Source: JAKQIM01 sp029557965 (GTDB lineage Bacteria > Chloroflexota > Anaerolineae > Anaerolineales > UBA4823). Taken from it: 27,786 nt of DNA. The stretch covers positions 1-27,786 of the forward strand of contig DAOQUL010000054.1 of NCBI GenBank assembly GCA_035341015.1. The letters run 5' to 3'. Of the stretch, positions 17,889 to 25,282 are shown in pieces (positions within the stretch are counted from its first letter, which is position 1; every line of letters begins with the position of its first letter). The notes beneath the pieces were generated by a model. It had not been told where the DNA came from. It did no database searches and saw only the letters and a program-made list of their open reading frames with translations. A program made the translations under genes and the position numbers.

Positions 17889-19229
17889 CTATCCTACATC
17901 GATCTGAACCGAGCTCAGCAGGATTAACGGTGAGAGCAGCCTGGGTACCAGCCGGTTGATCTCATCATCTGAAAGCCAGGGCCCGTAGGCTGCCAGCACC
18001 TTTGGCGCAAGCGCCAGCCTTTCATTCTGCAAATTCATCTCAGCTTGCTCGTTTTCTGCTTGCAGTCTTTTGGCTGCCTGGCGTTTGAGGTCAATTTCAG
18101 ATGCCAGCCTGTCGTAATCGGCCTTCTCTTTGGCACGCATCAATTCCTCGGCCCGCATCTCTGCTTCAGCCAGGGCAATCTCGATGCCGGCTTTGCGTTC
18201 TTGGATGCGCGCCATGCTTTCGGCCTGGCTGCGCCGCCAGGGGGCGATCCAGCGTTGGATGATCTCGATGGCGTCTTTGGCTCCCTCAAAGCTGATGCGG
18301 AAAGATGGCCCCTGGTTGATCGACCGGATCACCACCTCTTGGGGCTGTTCTCCCTGGATTTGCAGGATCATCTCTTGGATCTCTGCGACCGCTTTGATGT
18401 AAGGCAGCACCCCTTCTACCAGGTAGCCAGGGGTCAGCTTAGAGCCGCCGGGAATATTAAAGGTCAGGGTTGGCAGCAGTTCTGGCGCTCCCAGCCCGTT
18501 GAAAGAAGAGCGTAAGACAGCCACTACCCGCGCCTGGATCTCGATATCTCCAGGAGCGTCAAAGTGGGTCGGGCCCAGCGTGGGGTTGGCCGGTTGGAGA
18601 CGCTCTCGGTTGGCTTCGTTGTAGTAATACCGTAAGGCTGTCTTCGATTTGGCCTTTAACCACACCGCCACAAACTCGCCGTTGCGTGCGGTTCTTGCAG
18701 GCTGCAAGATCACAACATCACCGTCATTGACCAGGGCATCGATCAGCGAGTCCCCCCGCACCTCAAAAGCGAACAACCTGGCAGAGGCGCTCAGCTCCAG
18801 GTTTTCTGGCAGCCAGCCGCGGGGAAGTTCTACGCTCGGGCGCAGCTCATCCCTGGCATCTTCTTCCTCTGTCTCGCTATCATCGAGCGGGAAATGTATG
18901 GGGGTGCTTGCCAGGATGCGCCCCACGAGTGGGACTTCGAGGATCTCAGACTTGCCCTGTTTGCCAAAGTACTCGCTCAACTTTAGCGAAACGGGCACCT
19001 GCTCGGCGGTCTTGAGCATGCGCAGTCCCCGCCCCACGTGCGTGTCCATCTCGATGTAGCCCATCTCTTCGAGCTGCTTGAGGATGTACCGCACTGTGCT
19101 GCCGGAGGCAATATTCGCCATATTGCAGATCTCGCGGTCGTTGGGAGGGTAGCCATACTCCTGGATAAAATGTTCCATCAGCTCCAGGACCTTCTTTTGG
19201 CGTTCGGTCAATACCGGTTTCTTTGTCAT
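17889..19229 (-). CDS. LexA-like regulator with degenerate protease dyad and long C-terminal extension
   Basis: 446 residues, about twice the length of ordinary LexA. Residues 7-72 form a LexA-type winged helix (LTERQKKVLELM, YGYPPNDREIC, GSTVRYILKQLEEMGYIE). Residues 100-245 resemble the S24 latency domain: PLVGRILAS at the cleavage region (A107-S108 in place of Ala-Gly), and the serine region RGDSLIDALVNDGD with S161. By alignment with the LexA TVKRL motif, the catalytic lysine is L199 (TALRY), so self-cleavage may be lost; K196 lies close and could confuse this. Residues about 265-330 are an unrecognised domain, and 335-408 look like an Ala/Glu-rich coiled coil. The start at 19229 has GAGGA 6 bases upstream; a longer frame to 19292 lacks support. 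Target genes are unknown. Confidence 0.8.
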   Translation of the reverse strand: MTKKPVLTERQKKVLELMEHFIQEYGYPPNDREICNMANIASGSTVRYILKQLEEMGYIEMDTHVGRGLRMLKTAEQVPVSLKLSEYFGKQGKSEILEVPLVGRILASTPIHFPLDDSETEEEDARDELRPSVELPRGWLPENLELSASARLFAFEVRGDSLIDALVNDGDVVILQPARTARNGEFVAVWLKAKSKTALRYYYNEANRERLQPANPTLGPTHFDAPGDIEIQARVVAVLRSSFNGLGAPELLPTLTFNIPGGSKLTPGYLVEGVLPYIKAVAEIQEMILQIQGEQPQEVVIRSINQGPSFRISFEGAKDAIEIIQRWIAPWRRSQAESMARIQERKAGIEIALAEAEMRAEELMRAKEKADYDRLASEIDLKRQAAKRLQAENEQAEMNLQNERLALAPKVLAAYGPWLSDDEINRLVPRLLSPLILLSSVQIDVG

Positions 19230-19291
19230 GAGGTTTCCTCGTATGCATGTCGGGATCCCCACGCTCCCAGATCTATGGAAGGTACAGCACA

Positions 19292-19297
19292 ATTATA
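19292..19297 (-). promoter_or_regulatory. Candidate -10 box for the LexA-like gene
   Basis: TATAAT reads on the minus strand about 60 bases before the ATG at 19229. The -35 position at standard spacing would fall at the edge of the 19318-19417 gap and cannot be read. No clear palindromic LexA box is visible in the readable part of this leader. Confidence 0.4.
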
Positions 19298-19317
19298 TCG
19301 GATTTCGCCTTTTGCCA

Positions 19318-19417
19318 NNNNNNNNNNNNNNNNNNNNNNNNNNNNNNNNNNNNNNNNNNNNNNNNNNNNNNNNNNNNNNNNNNNNNNNNNNNNNNNNNNN
19401 NNNNNNNNNNNNNNNNN
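19318..19417. other. Scaffold gap (100 N) after the SnoaL-like gene start
   Basis: Exactly 100 N. The gene entering it from the right has only 73 residues left of an expected 120-140, so at least about 150 bases are likely missing. Apparent reading frames that cross these N are artefacts. Confidence 0.95.
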
Positions 19418-19638
19418 CGCACGTTTGATTCGTCAATCGTCCCAGCCGGATTCTTTTGCAAGAAGTGCTCGAAGTAATCCCGGATCTCCAGGTACGTATG
19501 GCGCACCCGGTTCGAGACGGTCGGTAGGAGGATGGCGTTGGTGGCATACAATTGCGCCACCTGGTCGGCATCGCCGGACAAGAGGGCCTGGTTCCACTGG
19601 TCGAACAGGGCGGTGATATCTGCAGTGTTGGTCTTCAT
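19418..19638 (-). CDS. SnoaL/NTF2-like small protein (DUF4440 / SgcJ-EcaC type), 3' end lost in gap
   Basis: The first 73 residues are readable. ADITALFDQWNQALLSGD followed by LYATNAILLPTVSN and a DYFEHFLQ segment fits the cone-shaped NTF2-like fold of the SgcJ/EcaC and CaMKII-association families, which are usually 120-140 residues. Most members have no proven activity, and no function is assigned here. AAAGGAGAAATA directly precedes the ATG, a strong ribosome site. The start is 11 bases after the stop of the upstream diguanylate cyclase, so the two are likely co-transcribed. The rest lies in the gap at 19318-19417. Confidence 0.7.
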
Positions 19639-19649
19639 TATTTCTCCTT

Positions 19650-20933
19650 TTATGATCTACGGTGTGAGGCTTTATCGGCATACATGGCATTATCGGCCAG
19701 GCTGATCACTTTTTCGAGCGGAAGCCCCGGTTGGCTGGTGGCTGTGCCCAACGAAAGGCTCAGTTCAGGGAAACGGTAATATTCGTTGTTCATGCCCACC
19801 AACTTTCGCAGGCGCCGGATCGCTTCAGCAGCTTTGGCCGCACTGATGCCCGGCAGCAAGACGGCGAATTCATCCCCGCCGATGCGAGCGGTAACGGCCC
19901 CCGCTGGCTCATTCTCGAAGCCGGCTTTCAGCACCTCGGCTGCCCGGCGGATCAGGTTATCTCCAGCCTGGTGCCCATTTACGTCATTGGCCTTTTTTAA
20001 GTAATCCAGGTCGGCGATGATCACGCTGATCGGATCGCGGCGCTCTTGTTCAAGGTTTTCCAGCGTTTCTTGGAAGAAGGCGCGGTTGTAGAGCCCGGTC
20101 ATCACATCATGTGTGCCCAGGTAACGCAGGTACTGTTCGGCTTTTTTGCGCGCCGTGATATCTTGAATGGCGACCAGCACCCAGCTAAAATCTTCTTCGT
20201 GGCCTGGCATGACACGAAAACTGAGTGTGATGTTGATCGGCTCTCCGTTCAGTGCATAATTGATGCCCTCGCGTTCGTAGCTCAACCGCCCATTCCACAG
20301 GTCGATCAATTCGCGCCCAAAGTGCATCTCCATTGCCCCCTGGAAGACCCGGTCCAGATTCGCCAGCAAGTCTTCTTGAGAGCTGGCACCGAACATCTCA
20401 AGCGTTTTTTGATTGACCGAGAGTACTCGAATCAATTTCATGCAGTGCGATACCGTTTTGGGGTGGTCGTGCAGGTAGGCTTCCAGGTCTTCTACCCCGT
20501 CAGCGCGCAGGGCATCGAAATGCGCTTTCACGGCGCTGTAGTCTTCTTCCCACAGCGAGATGGGTGAGGCCTGGAACAGGTTCTCCAGGCGGCGTTCGGC
20601 TTGCTTGCGGGCGGTGATATCTTCGATCGTTACCAGCACGCGCTGCCAGTTCTGCTCAAAGCCGGGCAGGATGCGCCAGTGGAGCAAGATATCCACCGCC
20701 TCCCCTTCAAGCGTGTAATTGATGCCGTCACCGCTCCATTCCAGGTTGCCATTCCACAACGCCAGTAGCTCACTTTGCATGTGGTGGCGCATGCCGTCGC
20801 CAAAGACCTGCTCCAGGTTCGCCAGGAATTCCTCCTGCGAGGCGGCTTTGAACAGGTTCAGCGTTTGCTGGTTAACGCGCTGAACCTGGATCTCGCGCAT
20901 GCAGGCTTCTATAAATGCGGGATGTTGGGCCAG
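19650..20933 (-). CDS. Diguanylate cyclase with two PAS-like sensor domains, 5' end lost in gap
   Basis: The readable part has 427 codons and is open at its 5' end at the 20934-21033 gap. Two related PAS-type segments occur, each with a VNQxTLxxFxASxxExxLANLxxVF pattern and ending in a DITARKxAE linker. The first lacks its start: LAQHPAFIEAC at the gap edge matches YLHDHPKTVSHC of the second. A GGDEF domain follows (HDVMTGLYNRAFF ... RIGGDEFAVLLP), with the active-site signature intact, so synthesis of cyclic di-GMP from GTP is expected. The inhibitory RxxD site appears absent (PAGA in that place). No membrane segment is seen in the part present. It probably precedes the SnoaL-like gene in one transcript. 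Confidence 0.88.
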   Translation of the reverse strand: MAQHPAFIEACMREIQVQRVNQQTLNLFKAASQEEFLANLEQVFGDGMRHHMQSELLALWNGNLEWSGDGINYTLEGEAVDILLHWRILPGFEQNWQRVLVTIEDITARKQAERRLENLFQASPISLWEEDYSAVKAHFDALRADGVEDLEAYLHDHPKTVSHCMKLIRVLSVNQKTLEMFGASSQEDLLANLDRVFQGAMEMHFGRELIDLWNGRLSYEREGINYALNGEPINITLSFRVMPGHEEDFSWVLVAIQDITARKKAEQYLRYLGTHDVMTGLYNRAFFQETLENLEQERRDPISVIIADLDYLKKANDVNGHQAGDNLIRRAAEVLKAGFENEPAGAVTARIGGDEFAVLLPGISAAKAAEAIRRLRKLVGMNNEYYRFPELSLSLGTATSQPGLPLEKVISLADNAMYADKASHRRS

Positions 20934-21033
20934 NNNNNNNNNNNNNNNNNNNNNNNNNNNNNNNNNNNNNNNNNNNNNNNNNNNNNNNNNNNNNNNNNNN
21001 NNNNNNNNNNNNNNNNNNNNNNNNNNNNNNNNN
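20934..21033. other. Scaffold gap (100 N) upstream of the diguanylate cyclase
   Basis: Exactly 100 N between the truncated 5' end of the PAS-GGDEF gene and the end of the MFS gene (stop at 21045). The rest of the first PAS-like domain, and any promoter or further domain, must lie here. From the second PAS-like copy, at least about 30 more residues (90 bases) are needed. Confidence 0.95.
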
Positions 21034-21044
21034 TCGCATTTCGA

Positions 21045-22316
21045 TTAAAGGGGCGGAAGTTCTTTTGGTTTGGATGCGGCAGGGGATTCTACCTGGTTAT
21101 TTACCTTAAATTTGAACCATGCCGGGATGATCGAAAGCAGCGAGGCCCCCGCAGTGAGAAAGAATGGAAACTGCGGGCTGACCTGTTCCCACAGATACCC
21201 CCCGATGACCGGCGCAGGCAGTGAAACCAGCCCCAGGCTGGTGCTGAACAGGCCAAAGGCCACGCCGCGCAGGTGCGGCGGAACGGCCTTGCTGATCAGC
21301 GACTGGTAGGCCGGGCTTGCCAGGCCTACGCCGATCCCAGCAATCACCCAACCCAGGCCGTACAGCCAGGCCGGGCTGGCAGGTGGCAGGATGGCGATCA
21401 TGGCGATGGAGACTGCCATGAACAGGAAAGAAATGGCAATGTTCACCCGTTCGCCCACCTTGTCAGCCAGCCAGCCGGCGGGGATCATCACCGCCATCAT
21501 GGCCACACCAAAGATGCTGCTCATCATCCCGATCTGGCTGACGGTCAGGCGGGCGATATCTTGCATGTAAACCGACAGGAAGCTGAACGACATATTGAAG
21601 AAGATGTCGCGCACCCCGTCTGTGATCAAGATCCAGGTGAACAGCCCGCCAGTCAGGATCAGGGTGAGAATGGCCGCCAGGTTTGTTTTCAGGCTGTCGA
21701 AGGTCAGTTTGGCGGGCGCTGCATCCTGAGATTTTGAGGCTTCGCGGGCCATGCTGACGCGAATGATGGTGGCTGCCAGGTATAACCCCGCCGCCACCAT
21801 CAGCATCTTCTTGAAGCCCATTCCATCCACCAGGTAGCCGCCCAATACCGGCCCTACCACGCCCACCACCCCATACAGGGTTTGGGTGATGCCAAACAGG
21901 CGGGCCCGGTTTTCAGGGGCCGAGTGGTCGGCAATGAAAGCATCGAAGCTGGGGCCGATCAGTGAACGCGTCACTGCGCTCAAGGCGGAGGCAAACAACA
22001 CCCATTCCCAGCGCGTGGCCAGGATCAATGGGACGTACACGAAGATTCCCACCACGCTGCCGATGGCAATGGCGCGCAGTCGCCCGATCGAATCGGAAAG
22101 CCAGCCGCCCAAGATCTGTAACAGCAGGGGGATGATCTGCGAGAGGGTGTAGAACAGCCCGATCTGGGCAATGCCTGCCCCCAGCTCTTTCAGGTACAGG
22201 GCTTCCAGCGGGCCGTACATGTTGCCGCCCATGTTGGCCAGGATCATTGCCAGCATGAAGAGCATCAGCAGCGGCGTCAGCAGGGGGGCTTTTTTGACTG
22301 GCGTTTGGGTGGTCAT
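21045..22316 (-). CDS. Major facilitator superfamily transporter
   Basis: 423 residues with about 12 hydrophobic segments, in the inner membrane. The MFS signature motif between segments 2 and 3 is present as GWLSDSIGRLRAI (71-83) and repeated in the second half as GWLADKVGERVNI (around 279-291), typical of a proton-driven drug or small-molecule efflux family. A GPVLGGYLVD segment in helix 5 resembles motif C of antiporters. The substrate cannot be read. The ATG overlaps the stop of the response regulator (ATGA), and no ribosome site precedes it, so translation is probably coupled. It is the last gene of a kinase-regulator-transporter operon. Confidence 0.88.
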   Translation of the reverse strand: MTTQTPVKKAPLLTPLLMLFMLAMILANMGGNMYGPLEALYLKELGAGIAQIGLFYTLSQIIPLLLQILGGWLSDSIGRLRAIAIGSVVGIFVYVPLILATRWEWVLFASALSAVTRSLIGPSFDAFIADHSAPENRARLFGITQTLYGVVGVVGPVLGGYLVDGMGFKKMLMVAAGLYLAATIIRVSMAREASKSQDAAPAKLTFDSLKTNLAAILTLILTGGLFTWILITDGVRDIFFNMSFSFLSVYMQDIARLTVSQIGMMSSIFGVAMMAVMIPAGWLADKVGERVNIAISFLFMAVSIAMIAILPPASPAWLYGLGWVIAGIGVGLASPAYQSLISKAVPPHLRGVAFGLFSTSLGLVSLPAPVIGGYLWEQVSPQFPFFLTAGASLLSIIPAWFKFKVNNQVESPAASKPKELPPL

Positions 22317-22963
22317 AGCAGGGCGTGTTTTGATGCCACTGCGATGGCCGCAGCGCGTGAATCGACCCCCAACTTGTTGTAGATGCTTGCCAGGTGCGCT
22401 TTAACGGTGCGTTCGGTGATGTTCAGGCGCAGGGCGATCTCTTTGCTGCGTTCGCCTTGGGCCACCGCCGCCAGTACTTCGCGCTCGCGCTCGGTCAGGC
22501 CGAAAGCACTGCTTGCCGGGCTGGCTTGCCGCCCAACCTGGGCCAGCAGGCGCGCCATGCTTTCTGGCTTGAGCAGGGTTTCACCGCGCGCCGCGGCCCG
22601 GATGGCATCGAACAAGGTTTGGCGATCGGTATCTTTGAGCAAGAATCCCTTGGCCCCGGCTTGCAGGCCGCGCAGCATCAGCTCATCTTCGTTGAATGTG
22701 GTCAGGATGACCACCGCGATTTGGGGCAGCTCTTTTTGCAGGTGTTCAATGGCGGTCAGGCCATCCATGCCGGGCATGCGCAGATCCATCAGCACCACAT
22801 CAGGATGCAGTGCCCTGCAAAGGCGAATCGCCTCAGCGCCATCGGCCGCCTCGCCCACCAACTCAAAACGCAGGTTGGCATCGGCGTTGTTATCGGTTTC
22901 CAGGATCAGGCGCAGGCCCTGGCGGATGATCAGGTGATCGTCAGCAAGTAAGATGCGGATCAT
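22313..22963 (-). CDS. NarL/FixJ-family response regulator
   Basis: 216 residues. The receiver domain (1-125) has acidic residues D8 and D9, phospho-acceptor D60 in VVLMDLRMPGMDG, T88 and K110. The LuxR-type helix-turn-helix (about 155-215) has LTEREREVLAAVAQG and ERTVKAHLASIYNKLGV. It is a DNA-binding transcription regulator phosphorylated by the kinase encoded just upstream. Both junctions are 4-base ATGA overlaps: with the kinase at 22960-22963 and with the MFS gene at 22313-22316. A likely target is the divergent region before 24335, which is an inference from position. Confidence 0.93.
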   Translation of the reverse strand: MIRILLADDHLIIRQGLRLILETDNNADANLRFELVGEAADGAEAIRLCRALHPDVVLMDLRMPGMDGLTAIEHLQKELPQIAVVILTTFNEDELMLRGLQAGAKGFLLKDTDRQTLFDAIRAAARGETLLKPESMARLLAQVGRQASPASSAFGLTEREREVLAAVAQGERSKEIALRLNITERTVKAHLASIYNKLGVDSRAAAIAVASKHALL

Positions 22964-24171
22964 GCAGATTCCAAAAGGTTGGGTTGGATGGGAAGCTCCA
23001 CCTTGATGATTGTACCCTGTTGTGGGGCGCTATCAAGGGTTAATCCGCCGCCTGCCAGGCGCACCCGCTCGCGCACGCCCAGCAGGCCGTAATGCCCGGC
23101 AGGGATATGCTGTGGGTCAAAGCCCACCCCGTTGTCTTGGATGCATAGTTGTAAATGGGTGGGTGTGGCTGTCAGCTCTAACCAGGCTTCTGAGGCGTTG
23201 GCGTGCCGGGAGATATTGGTCAAGAGTTCACTGGCACTGCGCAGGACCACTTCTTTGACCAGGTCGGGTACTGGCGGCAGGCTGCCGGCTTGAAACGTGC
23301 AGGGGATGCCGGTGGACTGGGTAAAGTAGGTTGTCTCCAGGCGCAGCGCTTCTTCCAGTTCGTCGGGGCTGGCCTGGCGCAGGTCGCTGATGGCGCGCCG
23401 TGAATCAGCCAGCGTGGCGCGGGCGCGCTGCATGGCCTGCTGGACAATGGCACTGGCTTTTTCGGGGTGCTGTTGGCTCAAGTGCGCGTCGGCGGCCTCT
23501 AACTGTAAGATGAGCCCAGCCAGGCCCTGCGAGAGTGTGTCGTGCAGCTCGCGCGCCATGCGCTCGCGCTCGTTGGCAATCGTCAGGTCTTCCACCCGTG
23601 CCGCGTATTCGCTTAACTGGCGGTTGGCGGTTTCTAGCTCGCCAGCCAGCGCCTGGGCATGCTCACGCGCTTCGGTCTGCCGCATGTAGAGGATCACGTA
23701 GATGCCCACAAAAAGCACAATCGGCAGTGTGCCCAGGGCCCACCAGATGGCGTTTTCGATCCCGGTGAAGTAGATGAAGTTGATCAGCGAAAGCAGCAGG
23801 TAGTAGAGAATGGTCAGGAAACCGCGCCAGGTGAGCCCCAATAGAGCAAACCCTTCTCCGATCAAGCCCATGAAGAGCGCAAAGACCATGCCCACCGTGC
23901 CAGACATCCAGGCGATCACAAAAGCCAGCACCCCTTGGATGAGAATATAGCCCAAAATGCCGAAGCGCAGTTTGCAGATCTTCTCTAATCGCCAATGCAA
24001 AACGAGGTGAACGATCACCAGGGCTGTGAAGATCAGCCAATCCAGCGGTTGGCGCAATGCTGGGGCGGAAAACAAGGATACAAAATACATCACCGCCACT
24101 ATCAGGGTCAGAAAACCCATCAGCCAGCGCGAGTCGTATTCAACCATGGGGGGAGTTGTGTTCTTTTGCAT
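22960..24171 (-). CDS. NarL-partner sensor histidine kinase with six membrane segments
   Basis: 403 residues. Six hydrophobic segments (about 16-35, 43-60, 70-90, 93-113, 117-136, 142-163) with very short loops form the sensor, suggesting that it responds to a membrane or intramembrane signal, as in DesK-like kinases. A HisKA_3 dimerisation domain follows with H210 in RELHDTLSQGLAG, then an ATP-binding domain with ELLTNISRHA (N319), DNGVGFD (346-352) and GHYGLLGVRERV. The stop overlaps the response regulator start. ATG 24171 is chosen; its GGAG lies only 2 bases away, so a start at 24147 or further upstream (frame open to 24294) is not excluded. Confidence 0.9.
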   Translation of the reverse strand: MQKNTTPPMVEYDSRWLMGFLTLIVAVMYFVSLFSAPALRQPLDWLIFTALVIVHLVLHWRLEKICKLRFGILGYILIQGVLAFVIAWMSGTVGMVFALFMGLIGEGFALLGLTWRGFLTILYYLLLSLINFIYFTGIENAIWWALGTLPIVLFVGIYVILYMRQTEAREHAQALAGELETANRQLSEYAARVEDLTIANERERMARELHDTLSQGLAGLILQLEAADAHLSQQHPEKASAIVQQAMQRARATLADSRRAISDLRQASPDELEEALRLETTYFTQSTGIPCTFQAGSLPPVPDLVKEVVLRSASELLTNISRHANASEAWLELTATPTHLQLCIQDNGVGFDPQHIPAGHYGLLGVRERVRLAGGGLTLDSAPQQGTIIKVELPIQPNLLESA

Positions 24172-24231
24172 AGCTCCATTGTAAACCGATTTTGGCCTTT
24201 CTGATATTGCCTGAGCGTACATTGTCCGAAA

Positions 24232-24258
24232 GTACAGGTGAAGACTATCCCCCTGTAC
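24232..24258. promoter_or_regulatory. Candidate operator: inverted repeat in the divergent control region
   Basis: GTACAGG at 24232-24238 and CCTGTAC at 24252-24258 form a 7-bp inverted repeat with half-site centres 20 bases apart, about two helical turns. A further GTAC is at 24217-24220. It lies between the kinase operon and the ABC operon and just upstream of a candidate -10 at 24283-24288. Binding by the encoded response regulator is a hypothesis. Confidence 0.35.
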
Positions 24259-24282
24259 GGTGCGCCACGGCTTCAAAACCGG

Positions 24283-24288
24283 TATACT
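24283..24288 (+). promoter_or_regulatory. Candidate -10 box for the ABC exporter operon
   Basis: TATACT lies 46 bases before the ATG at 24335. The matching -35 position (about 24260-24265, GTGCGC) is poor, as expected if an activator is needed. The inverted repeat at 24232-24258 would be centred near -50 relative to a start around 24295. Confidence 0.3.
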
Positions 24289-24334
24289 GGTCAAGAAGAA
24301 ATCACAATCGCGAATTGTTGTAAGGAGAAACGAA

Positions 24335-25273
24335 ATGGCACAAGCAATCGATGTTCAATCACTTCGCAGATCTTTCGGTGACCTGTTGGCCGTCCAGAAC
24401 GTAAGCTTTTCGGCTGCCCCCGGCGAGGTGTTCAGCTTGCTGGGTCCCAATGGAGCGGGCAAGTCCACTACTATCTCGATGCTGGCTGGCTTGCTCGAGC
24501 CCCACGCCGGGCAAGCTTTCATCATGGGGCATTCGATTATCCAGGCTCCCGAGGCCGCCAAAGCCTCTTTGGGCGTGGTCCCGCAAGATATCGCCTTGTA
24601 TCCCGATCTCTCGGCGCGCGAAAACCTGGTCTTTTGGGGCAAAATGTACGGCCTGCGCGGCCCTGCCCTGAAAACCCGCGTGGATGAGGTGCTGGAGATC
24701 ATCGGCCTGGCTGATCGTCAGAAAGAAGCCGTGGGCAAATACTCGGGCGGCATGAAGCGGCGCGTCAATATCGGCGCGGCCCTGCTGCACAAACCGGCGG
24801 TGATCATCATGGATGAACCAACCGTGGGCATTGACCCCCAGTCGCGCCGCCATATCCTCGACAGTGTCAAGCAGCTCAATGCCCAGGGGATGACCGTACT
24901 CTATACCACCCACTACATGGAAGAGGCCGAAGAACTTTCGCACCGCATCGCCATCATGGACCAGGGCAAGATCGTGGCGCAGGGCACCTATAAAGAGCTC
25001 ATCCAATTGGTGGGCGAGCAGGCGCGCATTGACCTGCACGTGAACGTGGATGCAGAAACCATCATCCCCGCCTGGAAGCAGGTGGAGGGCGTCTCGCAAG
25101 TGGATAAGAGCGATGGGCAGATCTCTGCCCTGGTCAGCGACAGCAATATCGTCCTGCCGCGCATGTTTGAGGCTGCATCACACTTGAATGCCCGCATTAC
25201 CGGTGTGGAGATCAGAGAGCCCAACCTTGAGGCCGTCTTCTTGCACCTGACGGGCCGTGCGCTGCGCGATTGA
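24335..25273 (+). CDS. ABC exporter ATP-binding protein (DrrA/CcmA-like)
   Basis: 312 residues. All ABC ATPase motifs are intact: Walker A GPNGAGKST (37-45), Q-loop Q84 in VVPQDIALYP, signature YSGGM (136-140), Walker B IIMDEP with D160 and E161, and H-loop H193 in TTHYMEE. The C-terminal part (about 220-312) resembles the DUF4162 extension found in drug and lipid exporters of the DrrA type. It would energise the two ABC-2 permeases encoded next. AAGGAG at 24322-24327 is 7 bases before this ATG; the frame is open to 24260 but without a ribosome site. The exported substrate is unknown. Confidence 0.93.
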   Translation: MAQAIDVQSLRRSFGDLLAVQNVSFSAAPGEVFSLLGPNGAGKSTTISMLAGLLEPHAGQAFIMGHSIIQAPEAAKASLGVVPQDIALYPDLSARENLVFWGKMYGLRGPALKTRVDEVLEIIGLADRQKEAVGKYSGGMKRRVNIGAALLHKPAVIIMDEPTVGIDPQSRRHILDSVKQLNAQGMTVLYTTHYMEEAEELSHRIAIMDQGKIVAQGTYKELIQLVGEQARIDLHVNVDAETIIPAWKQVEGVSQVDKSDGQISALVSDSNIVLPRMFEAASHLNARITGVEIREPNLEAVFLHLTGRALRD

Positions 25274-25282
25274 GAGGAACGA

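Noticed and set aside
19273..19317. Apparent C-terminus of the SnoaL-like gene left of the gap
   Set aside because: The frame continues across the gap only because 100 N were inserted; true gap length is unknown. This stretch also contains a candidate promoter for the LexA-like gene.
19038..19616. Plus-strand open frame of 192 codons crossing the N run
   Set aside because: It exists only because N codons are read through, and it lies opposite the LexA-like and SnoaL-like genes.
24260..24334. Longer N-terminus for the ABC ATPase
   Set aside because: A strong ribosome site precedes ATG 24335, and the extra residues are basic and lie in the control region.
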